DNA from: JBBITW01 sp037440525 | GTDB lineage: Bacteria; Desulfobacterota; BSN033; UBA1163 | Assembly: GCA_037440525.1 (NCBI GenBank) | Contig: JBBITW010000080.1 | Location: 1 to 15,545, forward strand | Length of the DNA: 15,545 bases | Reading direction: 5' to 3' | Part shown: positions 6,374 through 13,210 of the stretch, piece by piece | Layout of the letters: each line of letters begins with the position of its first letter | Position numbering within the stretch: position 1 is the first letter of the stretch | Program-made: the position numbers and the translations under genes | The notes under the pieces: model-generated | Seen by the model: only the letters and a program-made list of their open reading frames with translations | Told to the model about the DNA's origin: nothing | Database searches by the model: none

Positions 6374-7078
6374 TTAAATCCCCAGGAATCTTTCCTGGAC
6401 TTCCCTGTTATTTATTAATTCTTCTCTCGACCCTTCATATCGGATCATTCCTTTATCAATGACATAGCCCCGATCTGCAAGGTTTAAGGCAAACTTCACA
6501 TTCTGCTCTGCCAGGAGTATTGTGATCTCCCTTCTAATCTTCTCCATTAGTTCTCCCAAACTTTTTACAATCAGTGGCGCAAGCCCCTCACATGGTTCAT
6601 CCAGCAGGAGAAGGATTGAATTTCCCATCAGTGTCCGGGCAATGGCCAACATCTGTTGTTCACCACCACTTAAATTCATCCCTCTGCTTTTTTCTAATCT
6701 CCTTAAAACAGGGAATATTTCAAATACCCTTTCGATAGTCCATCCGTTTCGTTTATTCTTTCGGTTGATCGAAGCTATCTCCAGATTATCCCTTACCGTT
6801 AGATCAGGGAATATCCTCCTGTCCTCAAAAACGAATCCTATTCCCAGTTTAGTCATTTCAAAGGGTTGAAGCCCATTGATGATTCGACCAGAAAACCTAA
6901 TCTCTCCTGACCTTGGAGGTGTAAGGCCCATAATGCTTCTCAGGGTTGTGGTCTTTCCTGCCCCATTTCGTCCAATCAAAGTCACGATCTCCCCCTCTGC
7001 AACAGAAAGAGAAAGATCTTTAACGATATGACTTTCTCCATAAAATGTATTTACTGCTTTCACTTCAAGTAAATACAT
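6374..7078 (-). CDS. livF: Branched-chain amino acid-type ABC transporter ATPase LivF
   Basis: This 234-residue ATPase is of normal LivF length. Walker A is GRNGAGKTT (from residue 36), the signature LSGGEQQ is at 136-142, and Walker B LLLLDEP is near 156-162 with the switch region LLAEQN beyond. It pairs with LivG to drive substrate import through LivHM at the cytoplasmic face of the inner membrane. The start overlaps the livG stop by one base (TGATG), indicating translational coupling. The C-terminus (EVQERFLGI) is typical of the family, so the protein appears intact although the remnant reading frame runs into its 3' end. Confidence 0.95.
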   Translation of the reverse strand: MYLLEVKAVNTFYGESHIVKDLSLSVAEGEIVTLIGRNGAGKTTTLRSIMGLTPPRSGEIRFSGRIINGLQPFEMTKLGIGFVFEDRRIFPDLTVRDNLEIASINRKNKRNGWTIERVFEIFPVLRRLEKSRGMNLSGGEQQMLAIARTLMGNSILLLLDEPCEGLAPLIVKSLGELMEKIRREITILLAEQNVKFALNLADRGYVIDKGMIRYEGSREELINNREVQERFLGI

Positions 7079-7824
7079 CAGTCTTCTCCGAGATAGGCTT
7101 TCTTGACGATAGGATTTGCTCTTATCTCTTTTGGAACCCCTTCAGCGATCAATTCACCCTGATTTAAAACAGCAATTCTATCTGATATGGAAAAGACAAG
7201 ATCGATATCATGTTCAGTTAGAATAACTGTAATGCCTTTTTCCTTAGATATCTTCTTTATCAAGTTTACCGTATTGTTTGTCTCTTCCTTATTCATTCCA
7301 GCTGTGGGTTCATCTAAAAGCATCAATATTGGATTTGTTGTCAAGGCAAGGCCAAACTCAAGGATTTTACGATCCCCATGAGAGAGAATTTTCGCTTTAC
7401 GGTCTTTCTGATCATTTAACCCGATACTTTCGATGAGGCCAAGTGCTTCTTCTAAAATATTCTTTGAAGAGGTGATTGAATGGATTAGATCGAAATTCTT
7501 TTTATATCGTGCAATCAAACCCACACGAATATTATCCAGCACCGAAAGTTCAGGAAAGATATTGGTGATCTGGAAAGATCTGCTGATTCCTTTTCTAACA
7601 ATTTTATGGGATTCAAATCCTGTGATGTCTTCACCATTTAATCGGATTCTGCCGTAATCGGGCAGGAGGTATCCGGAAATGAGATTAAAGAGGGTTGTCT
7701 TTCCGGCTCCATTTGGCCCGATCACAGATGTCAGGACACCCTGATCCACCTTAAGATTAACGCCATTTATGGCAGCAAGTTTTCCGAAGCTCTTATGCAG
7801 GTCTTCAATTTCTAAAAGACTCAT
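7078..7824 (-). CDS. livG: Branched-chain amino acid-type ABC transporter ATPase LivG
   Basis: The 248-residue protein has Walker A GPNGAGKTT from residue 36, a degenerate signature LSHGDRK (147-153; LSHGxQR is usual for LivG), and Walker B LMLLDEPTAGM. The TEHD switch histidine is also present. The C-terminal PxVxxAYLGE tail (here NPIVKKAYLGED) is characteristic of LivG. The start lies 3 bases after the livM stop, with GGTGAG as ribosome site overlapping it. Together with livF it supplies the two ATPase subunits of the importer. Confidence 0.95.
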   Translation of the reverse strand: MSLLEIEDLHKSFGKLAAINGVNLKVDQGVLTSVIGPNGAGKTTLFNLISGYLLPDYGRIRLNGEDITGFESHKIVRKGISRSFQITNIFPELSVLDNIRVGLIARYKKNFDLIHSITSSKNILEEALGLIESIGLNDQKDRKAKILSHGDRKILEFGLALTTNPILMLLDEPTAGMNKEETNNTVNLIKKISKEKGITVILTEHDIDLVFSISDRIAVLNQGELIAEGVPKEIRANPIVKKAYLGED

Positions 7825-7827
7825 CCT

Positions 7828-8802
7828 CTACTCACCTATTTTAAAATAGTATGAAAATTTGGAATATAAAAAGCCCACGACCCCTCCAGGCAGAAAGATG
7901 ACAATCGCAACGAGGATTGCCCCCATCCAGATCATCCAAAATTCAGTGAGTGTCTGTATGACATCTTTGATGATTATAAACAGTGCGGCTCCGACAATGG
8001 GTCCGAAAAAGAATCGAGTTCCTCCCAGTATACTCATCAAGATTGGCTCTGCTGAAATCGTAAAATAGAGTGAAGATGGAGAGACCATTCCTTCAAAAAC
8101 AGTTAAAAGACCACCAGAAAGACCTGCAAACAATCCCGAAAGGGTAAAGCTTAGAAGTTGATGCCTCCTCACTTCCAGCCCGATAAATTTAACCCTTTCA
8201 GAATTTTCGTGTATGGCTTTGAGTACATAACCGAAATGGGAATTGACAATTCTCCAGAGAATGAAGATAGAAATCCCAACACAAATGAATGTGAAATAGT
8301 AGTAGTTTGATATATTTACGAGATCAAGTGAAAAAAAGGTCAAGATTTTTAAAGGAGCGGGGGTAATACCTACCAATCCATCATCTCCACCTGTAAGACT
8401 CACCCATTTATGTCCTATATTATAGACCAGCTCTCCAAAGGCCACTGTGAGCATAATAAAATATATACGTGTAAAACGGACGCAGAAAAACCCAATAATC
8501 AAGGCTAAAACTCCAGAAATCAGGATACTACCCGATAATCCTAAAAAAATGGAAGAAGATATATGTTTTAATGTAAGTGCGCAGGCATAGGCACCCGCTC
8601 CAAAAAAGGCTGCGTGGCCAAAAGAAAGGAGGCCTGTATATCCAAAAAGGAGATTGAAGCTGAGGGCAAACAATGCCATTACAAAAATCTCAATTCCTAT
8701 CGTGATATAATATTCCGAAAGAAAAAGAGGAAAGATCAAAATGATCACTATGATTCCTATCAAACCTAATTTATCCAGGAGAGAAGAATTTTTGAGCTTC
8801 AT
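7828..8802 (-). CDS. livM: Branched-chain amino acid-type ABC transporter permease LivM
   Basis: This polytopic inner-membrane permease has 324 residues. It carries the family motif GYTGLLSFGHAAFFGAGAYA, the later GGDDGLVGI loop, and the FTLSGLFAGLSGGLL segment that contacts the ATPases. The frame stays open upstream to 9081, but I chose the ATG at 8802. There the residues become membrane-like (a first helix of about 20 hydrophobic residues), it is preceded by GGAGG/AAGGG, and it lies 5 bases after the livH stop. The upstream extension would lie wholly inside livH and has no membrane character. It forms the translocation channel with LivH. Confidence 0.93.
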   Translation of the reverse strand: MKLKNSSLLDKLGLIGIIVIILIFPLFLSEYYITIGIEIFVMALFALSFNLLFGYTGLLSFGHAAFFGAGAYACALTLKHISSSIFLGLSGSILISGVLALIIGFFCVRFTRIYFIMLTVAFGELVYNIGHKWVSLTGGDDGLVGITPAPLKILTFFSLDLVNISNYYYFTFICVGISIFILWRIVNSHFGYVLKAIHENSERVKFIGLEVRRHQLLSFTLSGLFAGLSGGLLTVFEGMVSPSSLYFTISAEPILMSILGGTRFFFGPIVGAALFIIIKDVIQTLTEFWMIWMGAILVAIVIFLPGGVVGFLYSKFSYYFKIGE

Positions 8803-8807
8803 TTCCC

Positions 8808-9665
8808 TTAAATCCTCCCTTTCCCGAAAATCCCTTGGGGTTTGAAAAGGAAAAAGAGGACCATGACAATATAAGGGACGATGATGACAAACTTTGGAAG
8901 GATGAGCACACCGAATGCCAAAACCTCTCCAACCAAGAGCGATCCTAATAAGGCTCCCCAGAAACTTCCAAGCCCGCCGATGATAACAACGGCAAATGAC
9001 ATAATGATGATTTCTAACCCCATCCCTGGAGATGCTGCTCTTAATGGCCCTGCTACAGCTCCTCCGATTCCGCCAAGCCATGACCCGAATATAAAGACGA
9101 CGGTATATAGGAATGGAACATTTATTCCAAGTGCATTGGCAGCCTCCCTGTCAAAGGAGGCCGCTCTGATCTTCTTTCCCATCTTTGTTCGATCAAATAG
9201 ATACCAGAGTCCAAGGGCAACAACAGGACCAATGATAATAATAAAAAGAGAATATTTAGGAAATTCCATTCCTGTAATCTTAATAGAGCCTTGAAGTAAA
9301 GGTGGCTTTGATATTATTTTGAAGGCCGCTCCATAAATCATCTTCATGAGATCATCAAGGATCAAGGTAAAGCCATAGAGCAATAATAGTTGATATTCAT
9401 GTTCTCTCTTGTATAAGGGTCTAAGGAAAAAAAATTCTATCAAACCTGATGAAATCGCTACAATAATAGGGGCAATGAGGAAAGCAAGCCAGTAGTTAGG
9501 GGTAAGGCGGGTTATTGTATATGTCAAATAAGCTCCTAACATATAGAGTGAGCCATGAGCAAAATTGATTATTCTAAGAACCCCAAAGATTAAAGTCAAT
9601 CCTGATGCTAAAAGAAAAAGAAGCATCGATGTGGAAAGACCATTTAAAAACTGAATAAAAATCAT
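8808..9665 (-). CDS. livH: Branched-chain amino acid-type ABC transporter permease LivH
   Basis: From the ATG at 9665 the product is 285 residues, close to the usual LivH length. It begins MIFIQFLNGLSTSMLLFLLASGLTL split across the first helix, continues with GVLRIINFAHGSLYMLGAY, and ends with the diagnostic IGGLGSFWGALLGSLLVGE loop. The frame is open to 9890, but that 75-residue extension is charged, lies in a repeat element and overlaps livK, so it is not coding. GAGGGG at 9675-9670 supports the chosen start. An approximately 200-base repeat-bearing gap separates it from livK, unlike the near-zero spacing of the other liv genes. Confidence 0.94.
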   Translation of the reverse strand: MIFIQFLNGLSTSMLLFLLASGLTLIFGVLRIINFAHGSLYMLGAYLTYTITRLTPNYWLAFLIAPIIVAISSGLIEFFFLRPLYKREHEYQLLLLYGFTLILDDLMKMIYGAAFKIISKPPLLQGSIKITGMEFPKYSLFIIIIGPVVALGLWYLFDRTKMGKKIRAASFDREAANALGINVPFLYTVVFIFGSWLGGIGGAVAGPLRAASPGMGLEIIIMSFAVVIIGGLGSFWGALLGSLLVGEVLAFGVLILPKFVIIVPYIVMVLFFLFKPQGIFGKGRI

Positions 9666-9669
9666 GAAA

Positions 9670-9675
9670 CCCCTC
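9670..9675 (-). promoter_or_regulatory. Ribosome site fixing the livH start
   Basis: GAGGGG on the minus strand lies 4 bases before the ATG at 9665. It selects this start over the upstream extension to 9890 that would run through the repeat and into livK. Confidence 0.65.
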
Positions 9676-9723
9676 TGTTTGTCCGCCTTCCTCCCGAGAG
9701 GCTTTGTTGTGACACCCTTTTTC

Positions 9724-9824
9724 TCATTGTAGGCGACCCCGCACTTGATGCGGGGGAGTGTGGCAATCTTTTTATTTTCGGTCCCTAAGAGATTTCTTCG
9801 CTCGCTACACCCCCCTCGCAATGA
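9724..9824. repeat. Palindromic repeat in the livK-livH gap, with GC-rich hairpin
   Basis: The element is bounded by TCATTG at 9724-9729 and CAATGA at 9819-9824. It contains the strong hairpin CCCCGCA-CTTGA-TGCGGGG (9737-9755) and the phrases GGCAATCT and GATTTCTTCGCTCG, which belong to the same family of low-complexity bacterial repeats as the units near 13101. It lies inside the transporter operon between the binding-protein and permease genes. A stem-loop here could protect the livK mRNA end or attenuate read-through, as known for malE-malF REP sequences in enteric bacteria (inference). Confidence 0.75.
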
Positions 9825-9864
9825 AATTATGATAAAACCTAAAGAGGGAGACGGATTCCTTTTC

Positions 9865-11079
9865 TTATTCCATATGGCAACCTGTCTCACTTACGCTCTT
9901 AGATACTTTTTCGGCAGGAATAACTTTTATATCACTTAAAACCCAGAAAGGATACTTGGGGTCTGGTTTTGCCTGCCCGATGAATACTTTACCCATTGCC
10001 TGGTGATCTTCTTTTCTTATCAACATTTTGCCCCATGGTGTATCAAATGTTCCTCCTTCCAAAGCTGAGATCACTTTGTCTGTATCTATACTTTTTACTT
10101 TCTCAACAGCTTGTTTCAGGATAAAGATCGTGGCATACTCCTGTCCACAGAATCCATGAGGAGGGAAATTATACTTCGCCATAAAATCTGTAACAAATCT
10201 CTTATTCATAGGGTTATCTAATGTAAAAACATAGGGCTCGGATCCCCACATAGGAACCATATCCTTCCCGAGATGAATCATAGAGGTTGAAATGGAGGCA
10301 GCCGCCAAATAGAATTTCGTCTTATCAAACAGGCCATAGGGTTTAGCTTGTTTGATAAAGGCAACACCCGTTCCAGACCAGAATAGACTATAAACAAGTT
10401 CAGCCTTCTTCTCTATGAGAGTCGGAATGTAACTCGTATAGTCCTTCTCCGCCATTGGAGCCCAAAGTTCCCCCACAACTTGAATTTCGGGTTTAAGCCT
10501 TTTCAACTCCTTAACAAATCCTTCCCACATCTCCCGACCCCAGCTATAATCAGGATTAATTCCTGCGATTTTCTTAATATCAGGGAAATTTTCTGCTACA
10601 AACGCTGCGTCTGCTCTATGAAATTGATGACCAACAGTATTTATCCGGAAAGTATATTTATTACAATTTGCCCCTGTTATTGCCTCCCCTTGGGCTCCTC
10701 CGCAAGATAGAAAAGGAGTTTTAAATCTTTTAGCGACTTCCGCAACACTTGTTGCAGCAGGAGTGCCATTAACACCTATTATGAAATTTACCTTATCTTC
10801 TAAGATAAATTTTCGAGCCACCCTTGCAGCCGTAGTAGGATTGGCCTCATCATCACCGGTGATTAACTCAACTTTTTTACCGAGAATTCCTCCATCCCTG
10901 TTAACATGCTCTATAGCCAATTGTGCTGCACGTAAAAGGTCTACTCCGAGGACTCCAAGTGGACCTGTGAGAACATTCATAGCCCCAATCTTAATCGGAG
11001 CCTGTGCAGAGGCATGAAAAACCATCATAATAAGGATACTAATACAAGAAATTAATATTATCAGAAATCTTTTTCCCAT
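9865..11079 (-). CDS. livK: LivK-like periplasmic substrate-binding protein
   Basis: This 404-residue type I periplasmic binding protein (Peripla_BP_6 family) captures the substrate and delivers it to LivHM. Residues 1-26 form a signal peptide: a basic GKR start, a hydrophobic core and ASA before the cleavage site. The mature protein starts PIKIGAMNVLTGPLG, and the helix AAQLAIEHVNRDGG and the GDDEANP turn follow, all typical of the family. GGGAGG upstream supports the start. Family members bind amino acids, amides, urea or aromatic acids, so the name does not prove branched-chain amino acids. The neighbouring CoA ligases argue for a carboxylic acid. Confidence 0.94.
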   Translation of the reverse strand: MGKRFLIILISCISILIMMVFHASAQAPIKIGAMNVLTGPLGVLGVDLLRAAQLAIEHVNRDGGILGKKVELITGDDEANPTTAARVARKFILEDKVNFIIGVNGTPAATSVAEVAKRFKTPFLSCGGAQGEAITGANCNKYTFRINTVGHQFHRADAAFVAENFPDIKKIAGINPDYSWGREMWEGFVKELKRLKPEIQVVGELWAPMAEKDYTSYIPTLIEKKAELVYSLFWSGTGVAFIKQAKPYGLFDKTKFYLAAASISTSMIHLGKDMVPMWGSEPYVFTLDNPMNKRFVTDFMAKYNFPPHGFCGQEYATIFILKQAVEKVKSIDTDKVISALEGGTFDTPWGKMLIRKEDHQAMGKVFIGQAKPDPKYPFWVLSDIKVIPAEKVSKSVSETGCHME

Positions 11080-11117
11080 AGTAAACCTCCCTCGTATGAT
11101 AATTTTTTTAAAAATTT

Positions 11118-12674
11118 TTAATGGACCTTTCTTTCAAATCCTTTCCAGTATTTTTCCTTCACCTCCTTTCTCAAGATCTTCTCTGCAGCACCTTTTGGTA
11201 TCGATTCAACAAAATCGATAGACTTTGGAACTTTGTAATCAGCAATTTTACCCTTACAGTAGGTAATCAATTCTTCTTCGCTTACCTTCGCCCCTTCTTT
11301 TAATACTACAACCGCCTTTACAGCCTCTCCCCATCTCTCATGGGGAACACCAATGACAACAGCCTCAAAAACAGCAGGGTGCCTGTAAAGAACCTCTTCC
11401 ACCTCCTTTGGATATACATTTAGACCCCCAGTGATTATCATTTCATGTTTTCTATCCACAATATAGATAAAGCCTTCTTCATCCATCATCCCAATATCTC
11501 CAGTATAAAACCAACCATCCTTAATAGCCTCTGCCGTTGCCTCGGGCTTATTCCAATAGCCTTTCATGACATTATCGCCTCTGATGGCAATCTCTCCTGG
11601 TTCATTGAATCCTACGGTTTCCCCCCTCTCATTTACAATTTTTACCTCCTCATAGGTTGACTCCTTGCCTGCAGAACTTAAAACCTTTAACTTTCCCCTT
11701 TCTAAGGCATTGGCATGCTCTTCCTTGCTTAAATATGTAATTGGCATAAAGGCTTCAGCAAGACCATAACCCTGAACAAAGACATTACCAAAAATTTTTA
11801 TGGCCTCCACCAATCTCTCTGGAACCATGGGTGAGCCTCCATACATGATGGTCTTCAGGCTTGATAGGTTATAATTTTTTAAATCAGGGTATTCAAGAAG
11901 CATATAGATCACAGTGGGAACAAGAAAAACGGTTGTGACATTTTCTTTTTCCACAGTTTCGAGGAAGGCCTTTGCATTGAAACCGGATTGGATGATATGT
12001 TTGGCACCATTTAGAAAAAAAGGAAAAACCAAGATTATTGGTGCATGCATTAGGGGTAAACAGGTAAGCAAAACATCACCCTCCGTAATCCGGCAAATAT
12101 CGAGTTGAATACTTTTTGTAACCCATAAAAGATTTCTATGGGTCTGCATAGCCCCTTTTGGTTTCCCAGTTGTACCTGTAGTATAAAAGAGACCGTAAAC
12201 GTCATCATCTGTAACATCAATGTCTGGTTCATTTGATGATGAACTTGAAAGAAGATCTTCGTAGTTTATCATGCCTTCATAATCTCCTGATAATATAATA
12301 TAATTTTTAACATAACGTAGATCTTTCCTGATCATTTCGATTTCGTTTGCGAAACGTTCTTCCATAATCAGGGTGTTGGCTTGAGAATCATTCATAATAT
12401 GGAGTAGCTCCCCTGGTGTAAGCCTGGATCTTAGAGGAACCCTTATGATTCCACATTTTGCCATTGCAAAATCTCCCTCCATATATTGGGATGAGTTGAG
12501 CCCTAAAAAGGCGACACAGTCCCCTTTTTTCACTCCCAAGCTCAGGAGACCATTTGCCAGTCGATTAACCCTTTCATAAAGTTCATTATAAGAATATTCC
12601 TTCCCATCAAAAACAATTGCAGTCCTATGGCCATATTTTTTAACTGCCTTACTCACCAAACGACCAAGATTCAT
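11118..12674 (-). CDS. AMP-forming acyl-CoA synthetase/ligase (ligase B)
   Basis: From the ATG at 12674 the product is 518 residues. P-loop YTTGTTGKPKG is at 164-174, followed by A5 YGLAEA, the hinge TGDIGMMDEEGF, and DRKHEMIITGGLNVYP. The A10 lysine is Lys499 in KGAAEKILRK, where the usual Gly before the lysine is Glu. The remaining core motifs are intact. It differs clearly from ligase A in the substrate pocket region, so the two probably take different acids or act at different steps. A further in-frame ATG at 12713 exists, but AAAGGAG at 12688-12682 marks the shorter start. It precedes livK by 38 bases and so probably heads the ligase-transporter operon. Confidence 0.93.
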   Translation of the reverse strand: MNLGRLVSKAVKKYGHRTAIVFDGKEYSYNELYERVNRLANGLLSLGVKKGDCVAFLGLNSSQYMEGDFAMAKCGIIRVPLRSRLTPGELLHIMNDSQANTLIMEERFANEIEMIRKDLRYVKNYIILSGDYEGMINYEDLLSSSSSNEPDIDVTDDDVYGLFYTTGTTGKPKGAMQTHRNLLWVTKSIQLDICRITEGDVLLTCLPLMHAPIILVFPFFLNGAKHIIQSGFNAKAFLETVEKENVTTVFLVPTVIYMLLEYPDLKNYNLSSLKTIMYGGSPMVPERLVEAIKIFGNVFVQGYGLAEAFMPITYLSKEEHANALERGKLKVLSSAGKESTYEEVKIVNERGETVGFNEPGEIAIRGDNVMKGYWNKPEATAEAIKDGWFYTGDIGMMDEEGFIYIVDRKHEMIITGGLNVYPKEVEEVLYRHPAVFEAVVIGVPHERWGEAVKAVVVLKEGAKVSEEELITYCKGKIADYKVPKSIDFVESIPKGAAEKILRKEVKEKYWKGFERKVH

Positions 12675-12681
12675 TCTTAAA

Positions 12682-12688
12682 CTCCTTT
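12682..12688 (-). promoter_or_regulatory. Ribosome site fixing the ligase B start
   Basis: AAAGGAG on the minus strand lies 7 bases before the ATG at 12674. This favours that start over the ATG at 12713, which would add 13 mostly hydrophobic residues not expected in the family. Confidence 0.7.
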
Positions 12689-12740
12689 CAATAAAAATCA
12701 TTAATATGAACATTAAATAAATGAAATCTGTTGGTCTGAA

Positions 12741-12914
12741 CCCCTCACCCTAACCCTCTCCACAAGCATGAGGCTGTGTCGCAATGAGGTGTATGCCATT
12801 TTTGTCATTCCGAGCGAAGCGAGGAATCTATAGAATTCAAACCCTTATAAAAGATAGATTCTTCGGGTAAAGCCTCAGAATGACATTAAGACACAGCCTC
12901 ACATTGGGAGAGGG
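12741..12914. repeat. Triple nested palindromic repeat (layered insertion structure)
   Basis: Three inverted repeats lie one inside another. The outer arms are CCCTCTCC (12754-12761) and GGAGAGGG (12907-12914), part of a CCCTCACCCTAACCCTCTCC-type repeat. The middle arms are TGAGGCTGTGTC (12769-12780) and GACACAGCCTCA (12890-12901), perfect over 12 bases. The inner arms are TGTCATTC (12803-12810) with GAATGACA (12878-12885), continuing imperfectly to GAATCTA (12824-12830) with TAGATTC (12855-12861). There is no gene. With the next element it fills most of the 536-base gap 12675-13210 between ligase B and the UbiD-family gene. Confidence 0.85.
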
Positions 12915-12962
12915 ATAATTGTAAAGATTTAATTGCTCTGAGTAATAACTACAATCTAAGTT

Positions 12963-13200
12963 GAGCGATTTTTTAAAAAAGTCTTTATTTATCACACATT
13001 GCGAACACTTAACTACTTTGTCACCGCAAGGATCGAAACTACATGGCAATCTCAAAAGAAGAGATTGCTTCACTTCGTTTGCAATGACAGGGAAAAGTAG
13101 TCATTGCGAGCGCCCGAAGGGTGCGTGGCAATCCGAGATAGTCATTGCCTACCTGCAGCAGGCTGTGGTTTCGCCTCGTAATTAGGATCAAAAATCGCTC
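12963..13200. repeat. 238-base MITE-like element with 11-base terminal inverted repeats
   Basis: GAGCGATTTTT (12963-12973) and AAAAATCGCTC (13190-13200) are perfect 11-base inverted repeats bounding the stretch. Inside are further palindromes. CATTGCGAA (12997) has an imperfect partner ending GCAATG (13086). GCAATCTC (13046-13053) pairs with GAGATTGC (13061-13068). CCTGCAGCAGG is at 13152-13162. No transposase or credible gene is present, and I saw no clear target-site duplication. On the minus strand it lies directly after the UbiD-family stop codon at 13211. Confidence 0.65.
13101..13134. repeat. CATTGCGAG...GGCAATCC dispersed-repeat unit
   Basis: TCATTGCGAGCGCCCGAAGG continues to a terminal GGCAATCC. 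It contains the imperfect hairpin GCGCCC-GAA-GGGTGC. This phrase is a widespread non-coding bacterial repeat type (recognised from memory). A partial second copy of GTCATTGCC follows at 13141, and the livK-livH repeat carries related phrases. Confidence 0.7.
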
Positions 13201-13210
13201 CATGTATATT

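Noticed and set aside
8803..9081. Possible N-terminal extension of LivM
   Set aside because: It lies entirely inside livH in another frame with no membrane character; the ATG at 8802 has a ribosome site and normal family length.
8881..9294. 137-codon plus-strand frame opposite livH
   Set aside because: It is the antisense of a conserved permease, with Pro/Ala-rich low-complexity translation, no ribosome site and no recognisable domain.
9666..9890. Possible N-terminal extension of LivH
   Set aside because: It is in frame and open, but highly charged, lies within the repeat, overlaps livK, and a ribosome site precedes the Met at 9665, after which the sequence becomes typical LivH.
12997..13150. 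CRISPR-like alternation of CATTGC phrases
   Set aside because: The units are palindromic, of unequal length and spacing, with no constant direct repeat and no cas genes.
12837..13185. Short frames on both strands in the repeat-filled gap
   Set aside because: They consist of palindromic repeat sequence, lack ribosome sites and give translations typical of repeat-derived spurious proteins.
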